Below, one piece after another: positions 40,881 to 52,293 of a DNA stretch of 64,000 bases. Position numbers and translations under genes: made by a program. The DNA is from Taeniopygia guttata (lineage: Eukaryota; Chordata; Aves; Passeriformes; Estrildidae): NCBI RefSeq assembly GCF_048771995.1, contig NC_133064.1:33583001-33647000 (forward strand), in the 5' to 3' direction. Under the pieces are notes generated by a model. The model did no database searches. It was not told the origin of the DNA and worked only from the letters and a program-made list of their open reading frames with translations. The stretch's first letter is position 1. Each line of letters begins with the position of its first letter.

Positions 40881-41915
40881 CCATGAGCACAATGTAACAA
40901 TGGACTAATTGCAAAAGCCCTGTATGAGGCCCAGAAGACGCAGCCATTTACCTGGGGCAAACCACAGAAGGAGGCCTTCCTCAAACTAAAGGAGGCCTTG
41001 AAAACTGTTCCTGTATTGGGGTTACCTGATTTGTCCAAAGATTTTCAGCTGTTTGTACATGAAAGGATGTGTCTGGCATTGGGAGTCCTAACCCAACGTT
41101 TGGGAAGCTGGGAAAGTCTGGTGGGCTACTTTTCCAAACAACTTGACAGTGTCAGTGCCGGATGGCCTTCATGTCTGCGGGCAGTCGCAGCCACTGTGAT
41201 GCTGATACAAGAAGCCAGGAAGCTCACCATGGGAGGGCACATAGATGTCTATGTACCACATATGGTAACTACTGTGTTGGAGCAGAAGGGGGGCCATTGG
41301 CTCTCCCTGGGTCGAATGATGAAATTCCAGGTAACCTTAACGGAGCAAGATGATGGAACGTTAAAAACAACTAACCTTTTGAACGCAGCCTTGTTCCTAG
41401 GTACAACATCTGAATAAAGCCCATTGGAACATGATTGCGTGGAAGTAATAGAACACACCTGTGCGGCTAGAACAGATCTGAAAGATGTCCCCCTAGAACA
41501 GCCAGACTGGGAGTTGCTCACAGATGGAAGCAGTTTCATGGAGAACGGAATCAGACATGCTGGAGATGCGGTAACAACAATCAGTACAGTGGTAGAGGCA
41601 AAAGCATTGCCACCAAATACATCCGCCCAGAAGGCAGAACTGGTCGCTTTAACCAGAGCACTAGAATTAGGTGAAGGGAAAAAGGTGAACGTATGGACTG
41701 ATCTAAAAATATGCATTTGGAGTAGTGCATGTACATGGGGCCCTATGGAAAGAACAGGGCCTGCTTTCATCTCAAGGGATGCACATTAAACATCAAGATG
41801 CAGTTCTGGAGCTGATAAGAGCAGTACAAAAACCTGAACAAGTGGCAATTATGTACTGTAAAGAACATCAATCAGGAAACTCCAAAATTTGTGAGGGAAA
41901 TCAAAAGGCAGATTA
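40881..41915 (+). pseudogene. pol: Provirus S RT connection domain and RNase H
   Basis: Frame 40,998-41,417 reads PVLGLPDLSKDFQLFVHE, LGVLTQRLGSW, VGYFSKQLDSVSAGWPSCLR and MVTTVLEQKGGHWLS, the gammaretroviral connection domain; its start (PFTWGKPQKEAFLKLKEAL) lies upstream at about 40,940. RNase H follows in 41,424-41,789: LTDGSSFMENG (Asp), KAELVALTRAL (Glu) and WTDLKICIW, where TDSK of the family is TDLK. A stop after LGTTSE and a frameshift near 41,720 (VHVHGALWKEQGLLSSQG) break it. The YXDD box is not present. Confidence 0.85.
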
Positions 41916-41940
41916 GACAGCTCGACAGGCTGCTTGAAAG

Positions 41941-42873
41941 ATGCAAAAAGCAATGGCATTGGTACCTTTAAAACTTAATGTATCTCAATTCAATTTACCT
42001 CCACAGCCAAAATATTCAGCAGAAGATGAAAAATTGGAACATTTGCTGAATACACGGAAGAATTCAGAAGGGTGGTATGTAACTGCACACGGACAGATAG
42101 TGGTACCCCCCTTGGTAATGAGAGAGGTTCTACAAAATAAACATAACGAATGTCATTGGGGTGCAGAGGCATTGATAAAGTTTCTAAAACGCAATTTGGT
42201 CTCAGTACAAATGTTAACAATGACAAAAACAATAATGTCAAAGTGTGAGATCTGCTTGAAAAACAACCCAGTGGCTAGACGACAGGCACAACTAGGAAGG
42301 GTTTGGGTAGGGATAGAACCAGGAGATTATTGGCAGGTTGATTTTGTAGAATTACCAAGAACTCGGGGATACAAATATTTGTTAGTAGGGGTTGATACAT
42401 TTTCTGGATGGCCAGAAGCCCTTCCCTGTCGCACGAACCAAGCAAAAGAAACAGTTATGTGGTTACTAGAAGAAATCATTCCCAGATTCAGGGTGCCTCT
42501 AGGGATATCATCAGATAGGGGACCCCATTTCATAGCCACGGTGGTAAAAGAAGTAAGTAGGCTGCTGGGAATAACTTTGGACCTCCACACACCATGGAGA
42601 CCCCAGCCAAGTGGACAGGTGGAGAGGATGAATCAGACACTAAAAAGGCAAGTCAGTAAAATATGTCAAGAAGCCAAACTGCAGTGGCCACAGGTCTTGC
42701 TAATAGCATTGCTGAGAATTCAGATAAAGCGTAGGAGTGGGATGTCAGTCAGTCCTTATGAGATATTGTATGGAAAACCATATGAATCTCCTGGACCCAA
42801 TCCAAATGTACACGTCACGGGAAAACAGGAAGTATATACCTATGTTCTGTCTCTCGGGAAAACTTTAGCATGA
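41941..42873 (+). pseudogene. pol: Provirus S integrase (310 codons)
   Basis: One open frame holds an HHCC zinc domain (HNECH ... CEIC, codons about 63-103) and a full catalytic core: D in YWQVDFVELP, D in SSDRGPHF, E in SGQVERMNQ, with 35 residues between the last two. A C-terminal segment follows (MSVSPYEILYGKPY). The GPY/F-type C-terminal domain continues in another frame at 42,889-43,110 (PGDEVYIKNWNEEPLKEKW, TGPHQVLLTTFTVVKV). Upstream a stop separates it from RNase H. This module is the best preserved in S. Confidence 0.85.
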
Positions 42874-43139
42874 CTTCGGAGCGCCCTCGTGTGGAATGGG
42901 CTGCTGACTCTTGAGAATCCCGTTCATGACATACATCCAGGAGACGAGGTGTACATTAAGAATTGGAATGAAGAACCATTGAAAGAAAAGTGGACTGGAC
43001 CCCATCAGGTACTATTGACCACCTTTACAGTAGTCAAGGTAGCCAGAGTGGACTCCTGGATACACTGCACACGAGTGAAGAAAGCCCATTCCAGTCTGCG
43101 GACTGGGTAAACTATGGGACCAACAAAGCTGCAGATAAG

Positions 43140-44237
43140 ATGTGTTTAATTGTTACAAGAATGTTACCAGTAATTGTACCAATGCTCATTTCATGGTCTT
43201 TGGGATGTGGAATGCAAAAAGATCAATTAACCATTCTTCATTCTAGAATGAAGAGGGAGGTGCAGGCAGAAACACAGGTGATAATGGTTTCCAATGCAAT
43301 TCGGGCTGAGAATGTAATTATTGGATTAGTTAAAGATTTTGCCAAAATGCAGAACACTAGCAGAATAACTGCCTGTCTGCCAATACCGAAGGCAGCGGGA
43401 GGCCCAATACATTGGGGAATCATAACGACAAAACTGCCTGAAATACAAAAGAACAAAACAATTACATACAAACAGGTACCAGAATCAGGACAGGTAATCA
43501 AGGTAACCTGGAAAGTAATAGGACAATGGTTGCATCCTTTGAGTCAACGAGACTGTCTTCAAAATAATGGCACGATAGGATATCCAATAGAATGTGTGTG
43601 TGTGGGGGGGGGCATCCCAAGTCAATGGCAGTGCTACTTACCACATTATAAAAAGATTACATGAAATGTTACAGAAACCACTCTGATGTGGAAGTGCAGG
43701 GCAAAAGATCACAAAGGTCAAATAGAGCCTTGGGACAGTGCATGGTCTCTGAGTATACTTCAAAAATTCCAATATATGGCAAACACCCCTTGGTGCATTA
43801 AATGGGAAGGTTCAGAAAATGAAACAGATCCAGCAGTAACGAACACTGCCACTAGTAGTAGAATAAAGGCAGACAAAGTAAGTTGGTGGGCATGTAATAA
43901 AACTTGTGATTGCACTGCTGATGATATAGAGATAAAACAAATGCCACCACTGGCAGTAGCCTTACAAATTGGTTGTGCCTGCAGAGGTATCAAACACAAA
44001 AAGGGTAAAGTGAATTATAAAATACTTGTAGGATGTACCAAAAGTACACTCCGAAGTCCAGGACAATTTGTATGGGCAACAAGTGATGGTACCTGGACAA
44101 CCCATCTACCTGTAGATGGGAAAGTAAAAGAAATTACTTTGGGCCTCCCTACTTTCTGTCCAATTTGGGAAAAGTCCCCATTTAAGGGAAAAAAACAAAC
44201 TTCTGCTGATAAGAACATGACGAGAAGTTCCAGATAA
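43140..44237 (+). pseudogene. env: Provirus S env surface subunit
   Basis: The ATG at 43,140 opens a frame with a hydrophobic signal peptide (IVTRMLPVIVPMLISWSLG, codons about 3-22), overlapping the integrase end as in gammaretroviruses. A TGA at 43,662-43,664 interrupts it, and the same frame then runs to 44,237. The product would be a secreted, Cys-rich glycoprotein with several N-X-S/T sites (NTS, NKT, NNGT, NVT). A frameshift before the transmembrane subunit separates the two. I do not see a clear furin site, only KGKK and TRSSR-like basic residues. Its receptor cannot be inferred. Confidence 0.8.
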
Positions 44238-44699
44238 TGAAAATCAAGATGAAACTTGGCAAGAACCCTCTAGTGGAGTGAAATTTGGGTGGGCCTTAAG
44301 GTCTTTGCTTGGTCCTATAGCAAACTATCAGAATCGAGAAATGTACAAACTTACAGGTCAGGTAGATAGACTGGCTAGAGTCACTAGGGAAGGATTTAAA
44401 GAACTAAACGTACAATTACAAGCCACCACAAAAATGGCCTTACAAAACCGATTAGCCTTAGATTTGTTACTTCTGAAAGAGCATGGTGTGTGTGGATTTT
44501 TAAAGGGACAGATTGATCATTGCTGCATCCACATCCCAAATGTAACTGCAGATGTAGAATATGACATCAATCAGTTAAAACAAATAGAGCATGACGCAAA
44601 GGAGAGCAGAAAGATTTGACTACAAGCTGGTTGGACAAAGTCTTTAAAGGGTTAGGGTGGAATGTGAGTTGATGGATTAAGTCCATCTTTGAGAGTGTG
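44223..44699 (+). pseudogene. env: Provirus S env transmembrane subunit, ectodomain
   Basis: The frame includes WALRSLLGPIANYQNREMY, a heptad-repeat helix (LTGQVDRLARVTREGFKEL, LNVQLQATTKMALQ), the LQNRLALDLLLLKEHGV segment matching the retroviral immunosuppressive-domain position, and a cysteine motif C-x9-CC (GVCGFLKGQ...HCC), longer than the common C-x6-CC. A stop follows ESRKI. Element D (44,700) lies before the membrane anchor, which is found at 46,099. Confidence 0.85.
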
Positions 44700-46093
44700 T
44701 GTCATGGTTTGACGCTGGCACAATGCCAGCGCCCCATGAAAATACAACCTACCAATCAAATGCTGTGAAATGTGATCAAGAACAGAGCAAAGCAGGCCAA
44801 ACTTAATAACAAAGGAAAAACTTTATTACACTACTATTACTACTACTATAAAAGGAAAAGAAAGGAAAGAAAAAAAAAACCACACAAAATTTGAAATGAA
44901 AACCTTCCAAAACATTCCTCCTCCCACTACCCAACTCCACCAAACCCCGGCGAGACCCATTTGGATCCTTAATCAAGTTTTCACCCTTCAATATAATCAA
45001 TACTGAGTCCATCGGGGAAGAGAGGAGTCCCCCTTGCACCATAGACCCCCAGGAAACACAGCTGCCACCTCTTGTGTTTCCAATGTCACACGTGGCACTG
45101 CCCAGACACACCGGCCAGTGTGACATTCTCCTCTCCATGTCACAGTGCTCTCACCACTATGCATGGACAGAGACTGCTTATAGGGCCCTTTTAAGGATGC
45201 TTTGCCAAGGACCACCAGGAACAACAGTCCAGTATCACAATTCGGGACTAGAGTCCCCCCCATTTTCCCCTGGGGCCAAGGGTCCAAGGACAGAGATCTC
45301 CTTCTCTTCTTCTCTGAAGATGGAGGGCATCCTCACACCCTCCTCAGCTCTCTCTCTGTCCATTCCAAAACTGGTAGTTGCTGAAGAAGGTCTCTTGGCT
45401 CACCAGTGCATCCCCCTAAAATGCAGTCCCTCTTGAAAGAAAGAGTGGTTCAGTCTATGGTAAACAAGCAGAGTCCAGCCAAAAGCCACTCCATCATCTC
45501 CCCCCAACCTTCTTCTCTGAACATCTGAGGTCCCAGGCTGTCTCTCTTTCCTTCAAATTCAGGAGGAGTAATATTTCATAAAGCCTTCATTTCACAGGAA
45601 AGGGTTAAAATTCCCAGACTCACCGGACGGCTGCAATCTCAGCCCAGGACTCCTTCTCCCATCTCCTACGCTGGGCATCTTTCCCCCCCCTTCTCCTCCT
45701 CCGGCAATCTCCTAGGTGTCTGCTGGCTCTCTATCTCTTTTCCCTCTAGCTTAGGGGAGGGAGAACAAAAACATCCCAGATGTTCTCCACCCTTCCATCC
45801 GCAGGAGCTGGCCCAGCCGGTTCCGATCCTTCACTCCCTGGTCTACCTCTGCAGGCCGCATGGCTCCCCTCCCCCGCCCAGCCCGGGCTGGGCAGGGGAG
45901 GTCCGTACCTTGCGATGACCGGAACCAAAAAAGGACGAGTCCTCCTGGGAATTCCGCTTTTAACCCCTCTGTGTTCTCAGAGGCGTGTCCACCTTCAATT
46001 GGTCACCCCAAGTGTCAGTATCCAAACCTGACCCCTGACTGGAGGGACCTCTTCCTTCAAAAAAAAATTCTCTTCCCGTGTCAAACCATGACA
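44700..46093 (-). mobile_element. 1.4-kb LTR-like element, copy D
   Basis: 1,394 bp, ends TGTCATGGTTTGAC and GTCAAACCATGACA, TSD GTGTG (44,695-44,699 and 46,094-46,098). It is in minus orientation (AATAAAG on the minus strand at about 44,822-44,828). It splits the transmembrane subunit of S env just before its membrane anchor. Confidence 0.9.
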
Positions 46094-46098
46094 GTGTG

Positions 46099-46290
46099 AT
46101 AATCCCATTAATTGTGTTCTTAGTAATTTGGTTAGTCTACAGTGTCCTAAAAGGAGAAATACGGAATAGGACATCCTGGAACTGGAAAATAATCAAGGCA
46201 CTGACATGGGATCCACACCCCTCATCCTCTGATCCTCCAGTTCATGACAACGTTTACGTCAATCCTGGATTTGAAGAACATCATGTATAA
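46099..46290 (+). pseudogene. env: Provirus S env membrane anchor and cytoplasmic tail
   Basis: Open frame: IIPLIVFLVIWLVYSVL (single transmembrane helix), then a basic and acidic tail of about 45 residues ending YVNPGFEEHHV. The tail contains a Tyr-based YVNP segment like the endocytosis signals of retroviral Env tails. It is the C-terminus of the protein split by element D. Confidence 0.85.
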
Positions 46291-46354
46291 ACTCAGAAAC
46301 TAAAAGACTGTACCAAGTGAAAGCGTTTTCACTTATAGTGAAGTGAAAATACTT

Positions 46355-46369
46355 TCAAAGGGGGGAAAA
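46355..46369 (+). promoter_or_regulatory. Provirus S polypurine tract
   Basis: AAAGGGGGGAAAA lies directly before the LTR start TGATAGTAAAAGG at 46,370. Confidence 0.75.
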
Positions 46370-46880
46370 TGATAGTAAAAGGGTTTTAAAATCATGGGGA
46401 TTTAGGGTTAGAAGGAAAATGAAGCTTAGTAGGCCCTGAGAAAATACCCTGGGAATGTGTAGGCCTTGTACCTTGCTAGAACTGCACCTGTGTAGCTAGT
46501 ACATGATAAATTATATAATTGTTAGATATGATGATTGTTTAGTAATTAAATATACTTCCTGTTTAATCGTAAGAATAATCATGAGAAACTGTGGTCAGAA
46601 GCTTGAGAAAGATCATGAGAAGCTCATGCTTGAATAAAGTCAATGTATACAATAGAGCAATATAAGTTTAATAATTAATATGTAAGGTATATAACGATAG
46701 AATATAAAATACGTTCAGCTTGAAAGCCATGTCGGACTCAGATTTGGGTCTGTACCCCTGATTCCCAGAGGTCTTAATAAAAGCACCTGCATATAATCAT
46801 ATCCCATGATTATGTGTGTTCCTGAATGCTAACATCTTTAACTCCTGCGTTACCTGTTTTATTTTGTTCTCTGGGTCCAT
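46370..46880 (+). repeat. Provirus S 3' LTR (3' end uncertain)
   Basis: Starts TGATAGTAAAAGGG after the polypurine tract. TATATAAC/ATATAAAAT boxes lie near 46,687-46,708 and AATAAAA at 46,776. The end is not certain; CTGGGTCCA near 46,870-46,880 is a plausible CA end, as no second copy is in the window. Confidence 0.7.
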
Positions 46881-46948
46881 GCCTTCTTTATCCCTTGAAA
46901 AACAGAATGTCCTGTCAGACTGTAAACAAACTCTGTCATCCTGATCCT

Positions 46949-47366
46949 TGTCATGGTGTGACACGGGAAAAGAATTTTTTGGAAGAAAGAGGTCAAACCA
47001 GTCAGGGGTCAGGTTTAGATACTGATACTTAGGGTAACCAATTAAAGGTAGACACGCCTCTGAGAACACAGAGGGGTTAAAAGCGGAATTCCCAGGAAAA
47101 CTTGCTCTCTCTGGTTCAGGTCATCGGAAGCTACAGACCTCCCCTGCCCAGCCTGGGCTGGGTGGGGGAGGGGAGCCATGCGGCCTGCAAAGGTAGGCCA
47201 GGGGGTGAAGGATCTGAACTGAGCTGGGCCAGCTCCTGCGGACGGAAGGCTGGAGAACATCTGAGATGTCTTTGTTCCCCCCCCACCCCCCCCCCCAAAT
47301 CTAGAGGGAAAGAGATAGAAAGCCTGCAGGCACCTGGGAGTTTGCTGGAGGAGGAGAAGGGGGGGG
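46949..47366 (+). mobile_element. 1.4-kb LTR-like element, copy E, 5' part
   Basis: Starts TGTCATGGTGTGAC after target copy ATCCT (46,944-46,948). It is broken at its G-run by provirus W, and continues at 55,198. Parts E-left and E-right together cover the whole element. Confidence 0.88.
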
Positions 47367-48273
47367 TGCCTTAGCGCTCTCTCTTGTCCCCCTTTTTCGT
47401 CCCAGCTAGCTCTGTGAGGGGGGGGGGGAGCGCTGGCAACTTCCGTGTTTTCCAGCGAACCCTCGCGGGTATCTGCCGGTGCTGCGTGGGTCTGGGAGCG
47501 AGGCAAGTCCCGAGGCGAATAAAAGGAGAGAGACTTTTTCCCCCGCGGGCGATATCTCGGTTTATTATGGCTTGGTTGGGAAGGCAAAAACCGAGGAGGC
47601 TGCTGCGCGCTAAGTTCGAGTTTGTCCGTGCCGCCTGGCCGATTCGGGGGCGGGGCGGCGCGCTCTGAGGCTGGCCGCGATCCAAGAGAGGCGGTGTGTG
47701 GAGCCGCGGCGCTGCTGCCGGCACGTGCGGGAGCCGTGGCGACCGCGGCAGCGGCGGCGGCAGCGGTTCAGCTGCAGCAGCGATCGCGGGGCAGTCCGGG
47801 GCGGCCGCGATCGCCTGGAGCAGCGGCGGCGGTTGCGGCAGGGGCCGGGAGAGAGAGAGAGAGCCACGACGGCACGCAGGGATCCGGCGGGAGAAGAGGC
47901 GGCGGGCCGGGCAGCAGCAGCGAACAGGGGCCAGGCGGGAGAAAAAGCACCGGGGCGTCCCCAACCCGTTCTATAAATACTCGAGAGGGGAAACCCGGGG
48001 CTGCCAATGAGATAACGCCACGGGGGGACTTGGGGATAGTGGGGTGCAGGGGTCCAATGGGAGATGGACCAATGGAAGGGTGCCCGGTCGCCTTTCGACC
48101 CTGCCGCGTGGCTGACAGATGGTCTGAGAGACGTAAACAGAGTGACTAAGCACTTCCTCGGGAAGGCAGACCGCGGGGGGAAATGGGAGAACCCGGGGGG
48201 TCACTTACAGAGTGCGGGGGGATACATGGAATGACCTTATACATAATAGAACATATAATAACACAATTCCACA
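47367..48273 (-). repeat. Provirus W 3' LTR
   Basis: On the minus strand it starts TGTGGAATTGTG and ends GCTAAGGCA. TATTTATAG (plus 47,971-47,979) is the likely TATA box. AATAAAC on the minus strand (about 47,559-47,565) is the poly(A) signal. Between them lies an extremely G+C-rich stretch with GCGGCG repeats. The polypurine tract AGAAGAGGGAGT lies just upstream (48,274-48,286). Confidence 0.92.
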
Positions 48274-48524
48274 ACTCCCTCTTCTGTTTTTCAAAAGAAA
48301 AGAACGGAAAATAACTTAAATGGGAGGTTTTACAGTCCTTTTTCCCATCGTTGAACCTAATGTCTGCTCGGTTCTTCTCTGGCTGTCTGTGTTGAGCAGA
48401 TGTCAGCTCTGATGGGGCGGTGAAGACTGTGTGGTCGATGTGCGCGGTGGAATTGATGACCTTTAAACCTTTAAACATTACTAAAACTCATAATAAGAAC
48501 AATGAATGTTAACAGCAACATAAT

Positions 48525-50570
48525 TCAGCATTTTGGGGAGGGGAGGTTTAAATCAAAAGGGAAAGGTGAGTCCAGGGAACTGTATGGTGAAAGGGAAGGC
48601 TCTGAAAGAGAAGGTGCTGAGTCAAAAAGGATGGGGGGAGACTTTCTCCGTCTGCGGAGGGCTGCATGCTTCACCTGAGGATCCTTTTTCTTATCAGTCT
48701 GGTGTTTGGAGACATATGGCCGGACAAATTTGGACGGGACCCATCTCAGGCCTGAGGGCGTGGACACGCAAGCGTATCCCCGTCCCCAGGTAACTAACTC
48801 ATAGGGCCCTTCCAGCTGCCAAGTCTCTGGATTTTTGATGATCACTGGTGGTTTTTCCCTAACCTTGCTCAGCTCGTGGTTGTTAAAGTGCCTGGTGACT
48901 GGTGGGTTGAGATTTTCAAAAGAACAATTTAGGAAATTCAGTGTAAAGAGGGCACGCGCGAGCCGAACTTGGGGGGACTCCACCTTCATAGTTGGTGTTT
49001 GCTGTTTCAGCATGCGTTTGAGACTCTGATGAGTCCGTTCCACCACTGCTTGACCTGTCGGGGAATATGCGATGCCAGTTTTGTGCTCTATTCCCCATTG
49101 CTGCAGGAAGCTGACAAATCCCTTGGATGTGTACCCGGGGGCATTATCTGTTTTTATCAATTTAGGGACGCCCAGCATAGCGAAGGCCTGTATCAGATGC
49201 TTTTCAATGTCTTTGGCCTTCTCCCCTGCGTGGGCAGAAGCAAAGACTGCCCCAGAGAAAGTGTCCACGGAGACATGGACGTACTTCATCCTCCCAAAGG
49301 AATGGATGTGAGTAACGTCCATCTGCCATACCTCGCAGGACCTCAGACCCCTAGGGTTTGCCCCTGAGCTCACCAATGGTAGGGGGAGCGACTTGCAGGA
49401 CGGGCAGGTGGCCACAATGGCTCTGGCTTGGTCACGAGTGAGGTGGAATTGCCGGAGCAGCCCGGGCGCATTCTGGTGGTAAAACTGGTGGCTGATCTTA
49501 GCCTGCTGGAACTTATCTGGGAGCGGAGCTACCTGAGCCGGGGCGGCAGCGAGAGAATCGGCACGCCGATTACCCTCTGCCAAAAACCCTGGCAAGTTGG
49601 TATGTGACCTGATATGCATCACATAAAAGGGTTGCTCTCGGTGGGAGACTAGCTTAATCAGTTTCGAGAGCAACTTGTGCAGGGCTTCGTTGGACACACC
49701 CTGCAGGACAGCATCCTGCGCTCTAGACACTACACCAGCCACATATGCCGAATCAGTTACCAAATTAAAGGGTTCAGAGAATCGCTCAAAGGCCCTGACG
49801 ACGGCAGCCAACTCAGCTATTTGAGGGGAGCCTTCCACCTCCACAATGTCTGTCTCCCACTGTTGCATCTGGGGGTCTTTCCAAGTTATTACAGACTTGT
49901 GGGAACTCCCGGACGCGTCTGTAAAAACTGTCAAGGCTTTGAGTGGTTTTTTGCTCTGAATTTGTTTGATGGACAATGCGAATTGAATTTCTGATTCAAA
50001 AATTTTGTGGGCTGGTCTCAAAACTGAAATTTTGCCTGTGTAGCTGTCTAGAGAGAACTGCAGGTATTCATTTTCATGTAACAGGTGTTCTAGCATGGCC
50101 TTGGTGAATTGGCCTGATTCCAATTTGATGGGAATGTGAATGCATTCAAAGTCACATCCAGCTAACTCTCTGATCCGAGCTCTTGCTTTGCGGATCAGTT
50201 CCGCTACTAACTCCTGTGGCCTTGTCATTCTCTTGGACTGATGGTGACTTAGGAAGACCCATTCTATGATGGAGAGTGGGTCCCTTCGGTCTTGGTCCTT
50301 GCCCTTCCTTGGGGTGTCTGTCCATTGAAATATCACACCGTGGAGGTGTGGCAGTCTGCCCAATATGATGAATTTAAAAGGCAGGTCCGGATCGTACCGG
50401 TGGGCCTGTCTGGCAGACATTGTCTCCTGGACCCTAATCAAAGCTGCTTGGGCCTCTGGGGTGAGCTCTCTGGGAGAACTCGGCTCCTCCCCCCCTTTCA
50501 ATAAATCTAAAAGAGGGGCTAGGTCTCTGTAATGCCTAGCCATGGCCTCACCCAGTTCAAAGAACTGCAC
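48525..50570 (-). pseudogene. pol: Provirus W pol: RT thumb/connection, RNase H, integrase (681 codons)
   Basis: An open frame from the RT thumb to the end of integrase. RNase H motifs: TDASG (codon about 217), IAELAAV (Glu), TDSAYV (about 272) and RSHTNLPG (His). Integrase: HHCC zinc domain HQFYH ... CPSC (361-392), catalytic core D in WQMDVT (418), D in KTDNAPGY (475) and E in AVVERTHQ (511) with 35 residues between the last two, then the WGRGYACVSTPSGLRWVPS C-terminal domain and a basic tail ending LPSPKC. The upstream RT lies in another frame (50,519-52,252), so a single frameshift in RT separates them. Confidence 0.9.
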
Positions 50571-52293
50571 AGCTTCTGGACGTCTGCTAGGGTCCGAATT
50601 TTGTTTTTGATGGCCAATTTTTGCGGAGTAATAGTCCGCTTGGTAATTTCCAAGCCCAGGTACTTCCAGGGTGGCATCTTTTGAATCTTATCTTCTCGCA
50701 GCTCGAACCCTGCAGCAACCAACGCATCAGTTGTCAGGTTAAGCGCGTGTGTAAGGAGATCGTCATTGGGAGCACAAATCAGGATATCATCCATATAATG
50801 CTGGATGATCACGCCCTCGGTGGCTGTACGGACTGGGGTCAGCAATGAAGCTACGTACCGCTGGCAGATGGTGGGCGAGCATTTGAGGCCCTGTGGCAAT
50901 ACTCGCCAATGGTACCGCTCCATTGGGGCTTCTCGGTTAAGGGACGGAACCGAGAAGGCAAAACATGGTGCATCGTCTGGGTGGAGGGGAATATGAAAGA
51001 AGCAATTTTTGATGTCAATCACAGCCAATTCCCAATCTTTGGGTAACATTGTGGGGGACGGCATCCCTGGTTGGAGTGGACCCATATTTTCGATCACATT
51101 GTTGATGGCACGAAGGTCGTGGAGCAACCGCCATTCGTCTTTGCCTGGTTTTTTCAGGACAAAGACGGGGGAATTCCAAGGAGATGTTGTTTCTTGGATA
51201 TGTCCCTTGGCAAGTTGTTCTGCCACGAGTTCTTGGAGCGCTTTTAATTTTTGTTTATGGAGCGGCCACTGCTCTACCCAGATTGGAACATCAGAGAGCC
51301 AATTTAACTTTTGGGTAGGACGCTCCTCAGTGACCGCTGCCCGAAAAACCTGGGGGGTAGGAATGGTCAATGAGACCCCCCACTGGGCCATCAGGTCCCT
51401 TCCCCACAGGGGCTCCGTGTAATCCAGAACAAACGGACGCAGGTAGGCTGTCTGTCTGTTTGGCCCCTCAAATTTGATGATGTTTTTTGACTGTTTTGCC
51501 AATTGTGCCCCTCCGACACCTTGAATGTGTCCAGCCACGTCCTGTAACTCCCAACGCGACGGCCAATCCCGTGAGGGAATGACTGTGACGTCTGCCCCTG
51601 TGTCCAAGAGGCCGTTAAGCCACTTGTGCTCACCGCCATTCCATATGTAACACTCAATTTTGGGTCTATCCTTCCCAATCACCTGGGCCTGACACACCTC
51701 GTAGATCTGCTTTGCGGATTTCCTCCACAGGTCTTCTGGGTAGACAGGGGCCCCAGATACAGGTATGGCCTGGGCGATGATTTGCCCTTTGGGAAGGTAG
51801 ACTGGCGGGTGAGCACAGTGCAGCCACAGCACCAGATGTTTAGGGTTTGCAGGTGTCACATTGGGTGCGATAGTGATGTCGAGTGGCGTGTATTTTGTGT
51901 CCCCAAGGACGATGTACTTACTGTGGAGTTTTCTCCAGGTCCCTGGGTCCTGTGTGTCCACTGTGACAAAGTGCCAATTGCTGTCCCTGAGCAGTAGGGG
52001 TTCGGTTAGAGCCAACCTGTATGGAGAGAAGTTGGACTGGGTGTTAAGGATGGTCCTGGGATGGTCGGGGTCCCGACAAAGCCATGCCTGTGAGATGAAA
52101 TTCCCAACTCCTCCCACGCAGGCTGGTTCACCAGCTCTTGTTCCCCTATTGTGCACTCCAGAAATGTCATGTTTGGTATTACAGTTATTGTCCTCAGGTG
52201 GGTATGCTAATGTGTTGTCCCTCCTGCCCCCTGATGTTATGTTTCCCACCAAATTTGTGTCCTCACGCAGGGAGGGACTGCGCTGGGAAATCA
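50519..52293 (-). pseudogene. pro-pol: Provirus W pro and RT N-terminal part
   Basis: One frame that starts at the gag-pro slippery site. Codons about 110-170 are dUTPase-like (IVLGDTKYTPLDITIAP, HPPVYLPKGQIIAQAIPV) with weak uridine motifs. Protease has LLDTGADVTVIPS (217-221) and ends PLWGRDLMAQWG. RT follows in the same frame: SPWNSPVFVLKKPGK, MGPLQPGMPSP, VIDIKNCFFHIPLHP (first Asp), VLPQGLKCSPTICQRYV and YMDD (486-489). Protease and RT are fused in one frame. The frame ends near the RT thumb at a frameshift. The 48,525-50,570 frame continues it. Confidence 0.9.

Larger units (their letters stand above)
40881..46948 (+). mobile_element. Provirus S: gammaretrovirus-like provirus, 3' half
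   Basis: Plus-strand order: RT connection, RNase H, integrase, env surface and transmembrane subunits, polypurine tract, 3' LTR. The 5' LTR, gag, protease and RT catalytic part are missing on the left. Element D splits env and element E (containing provirus W) starts just after the LTR. Confidence 0.85.
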
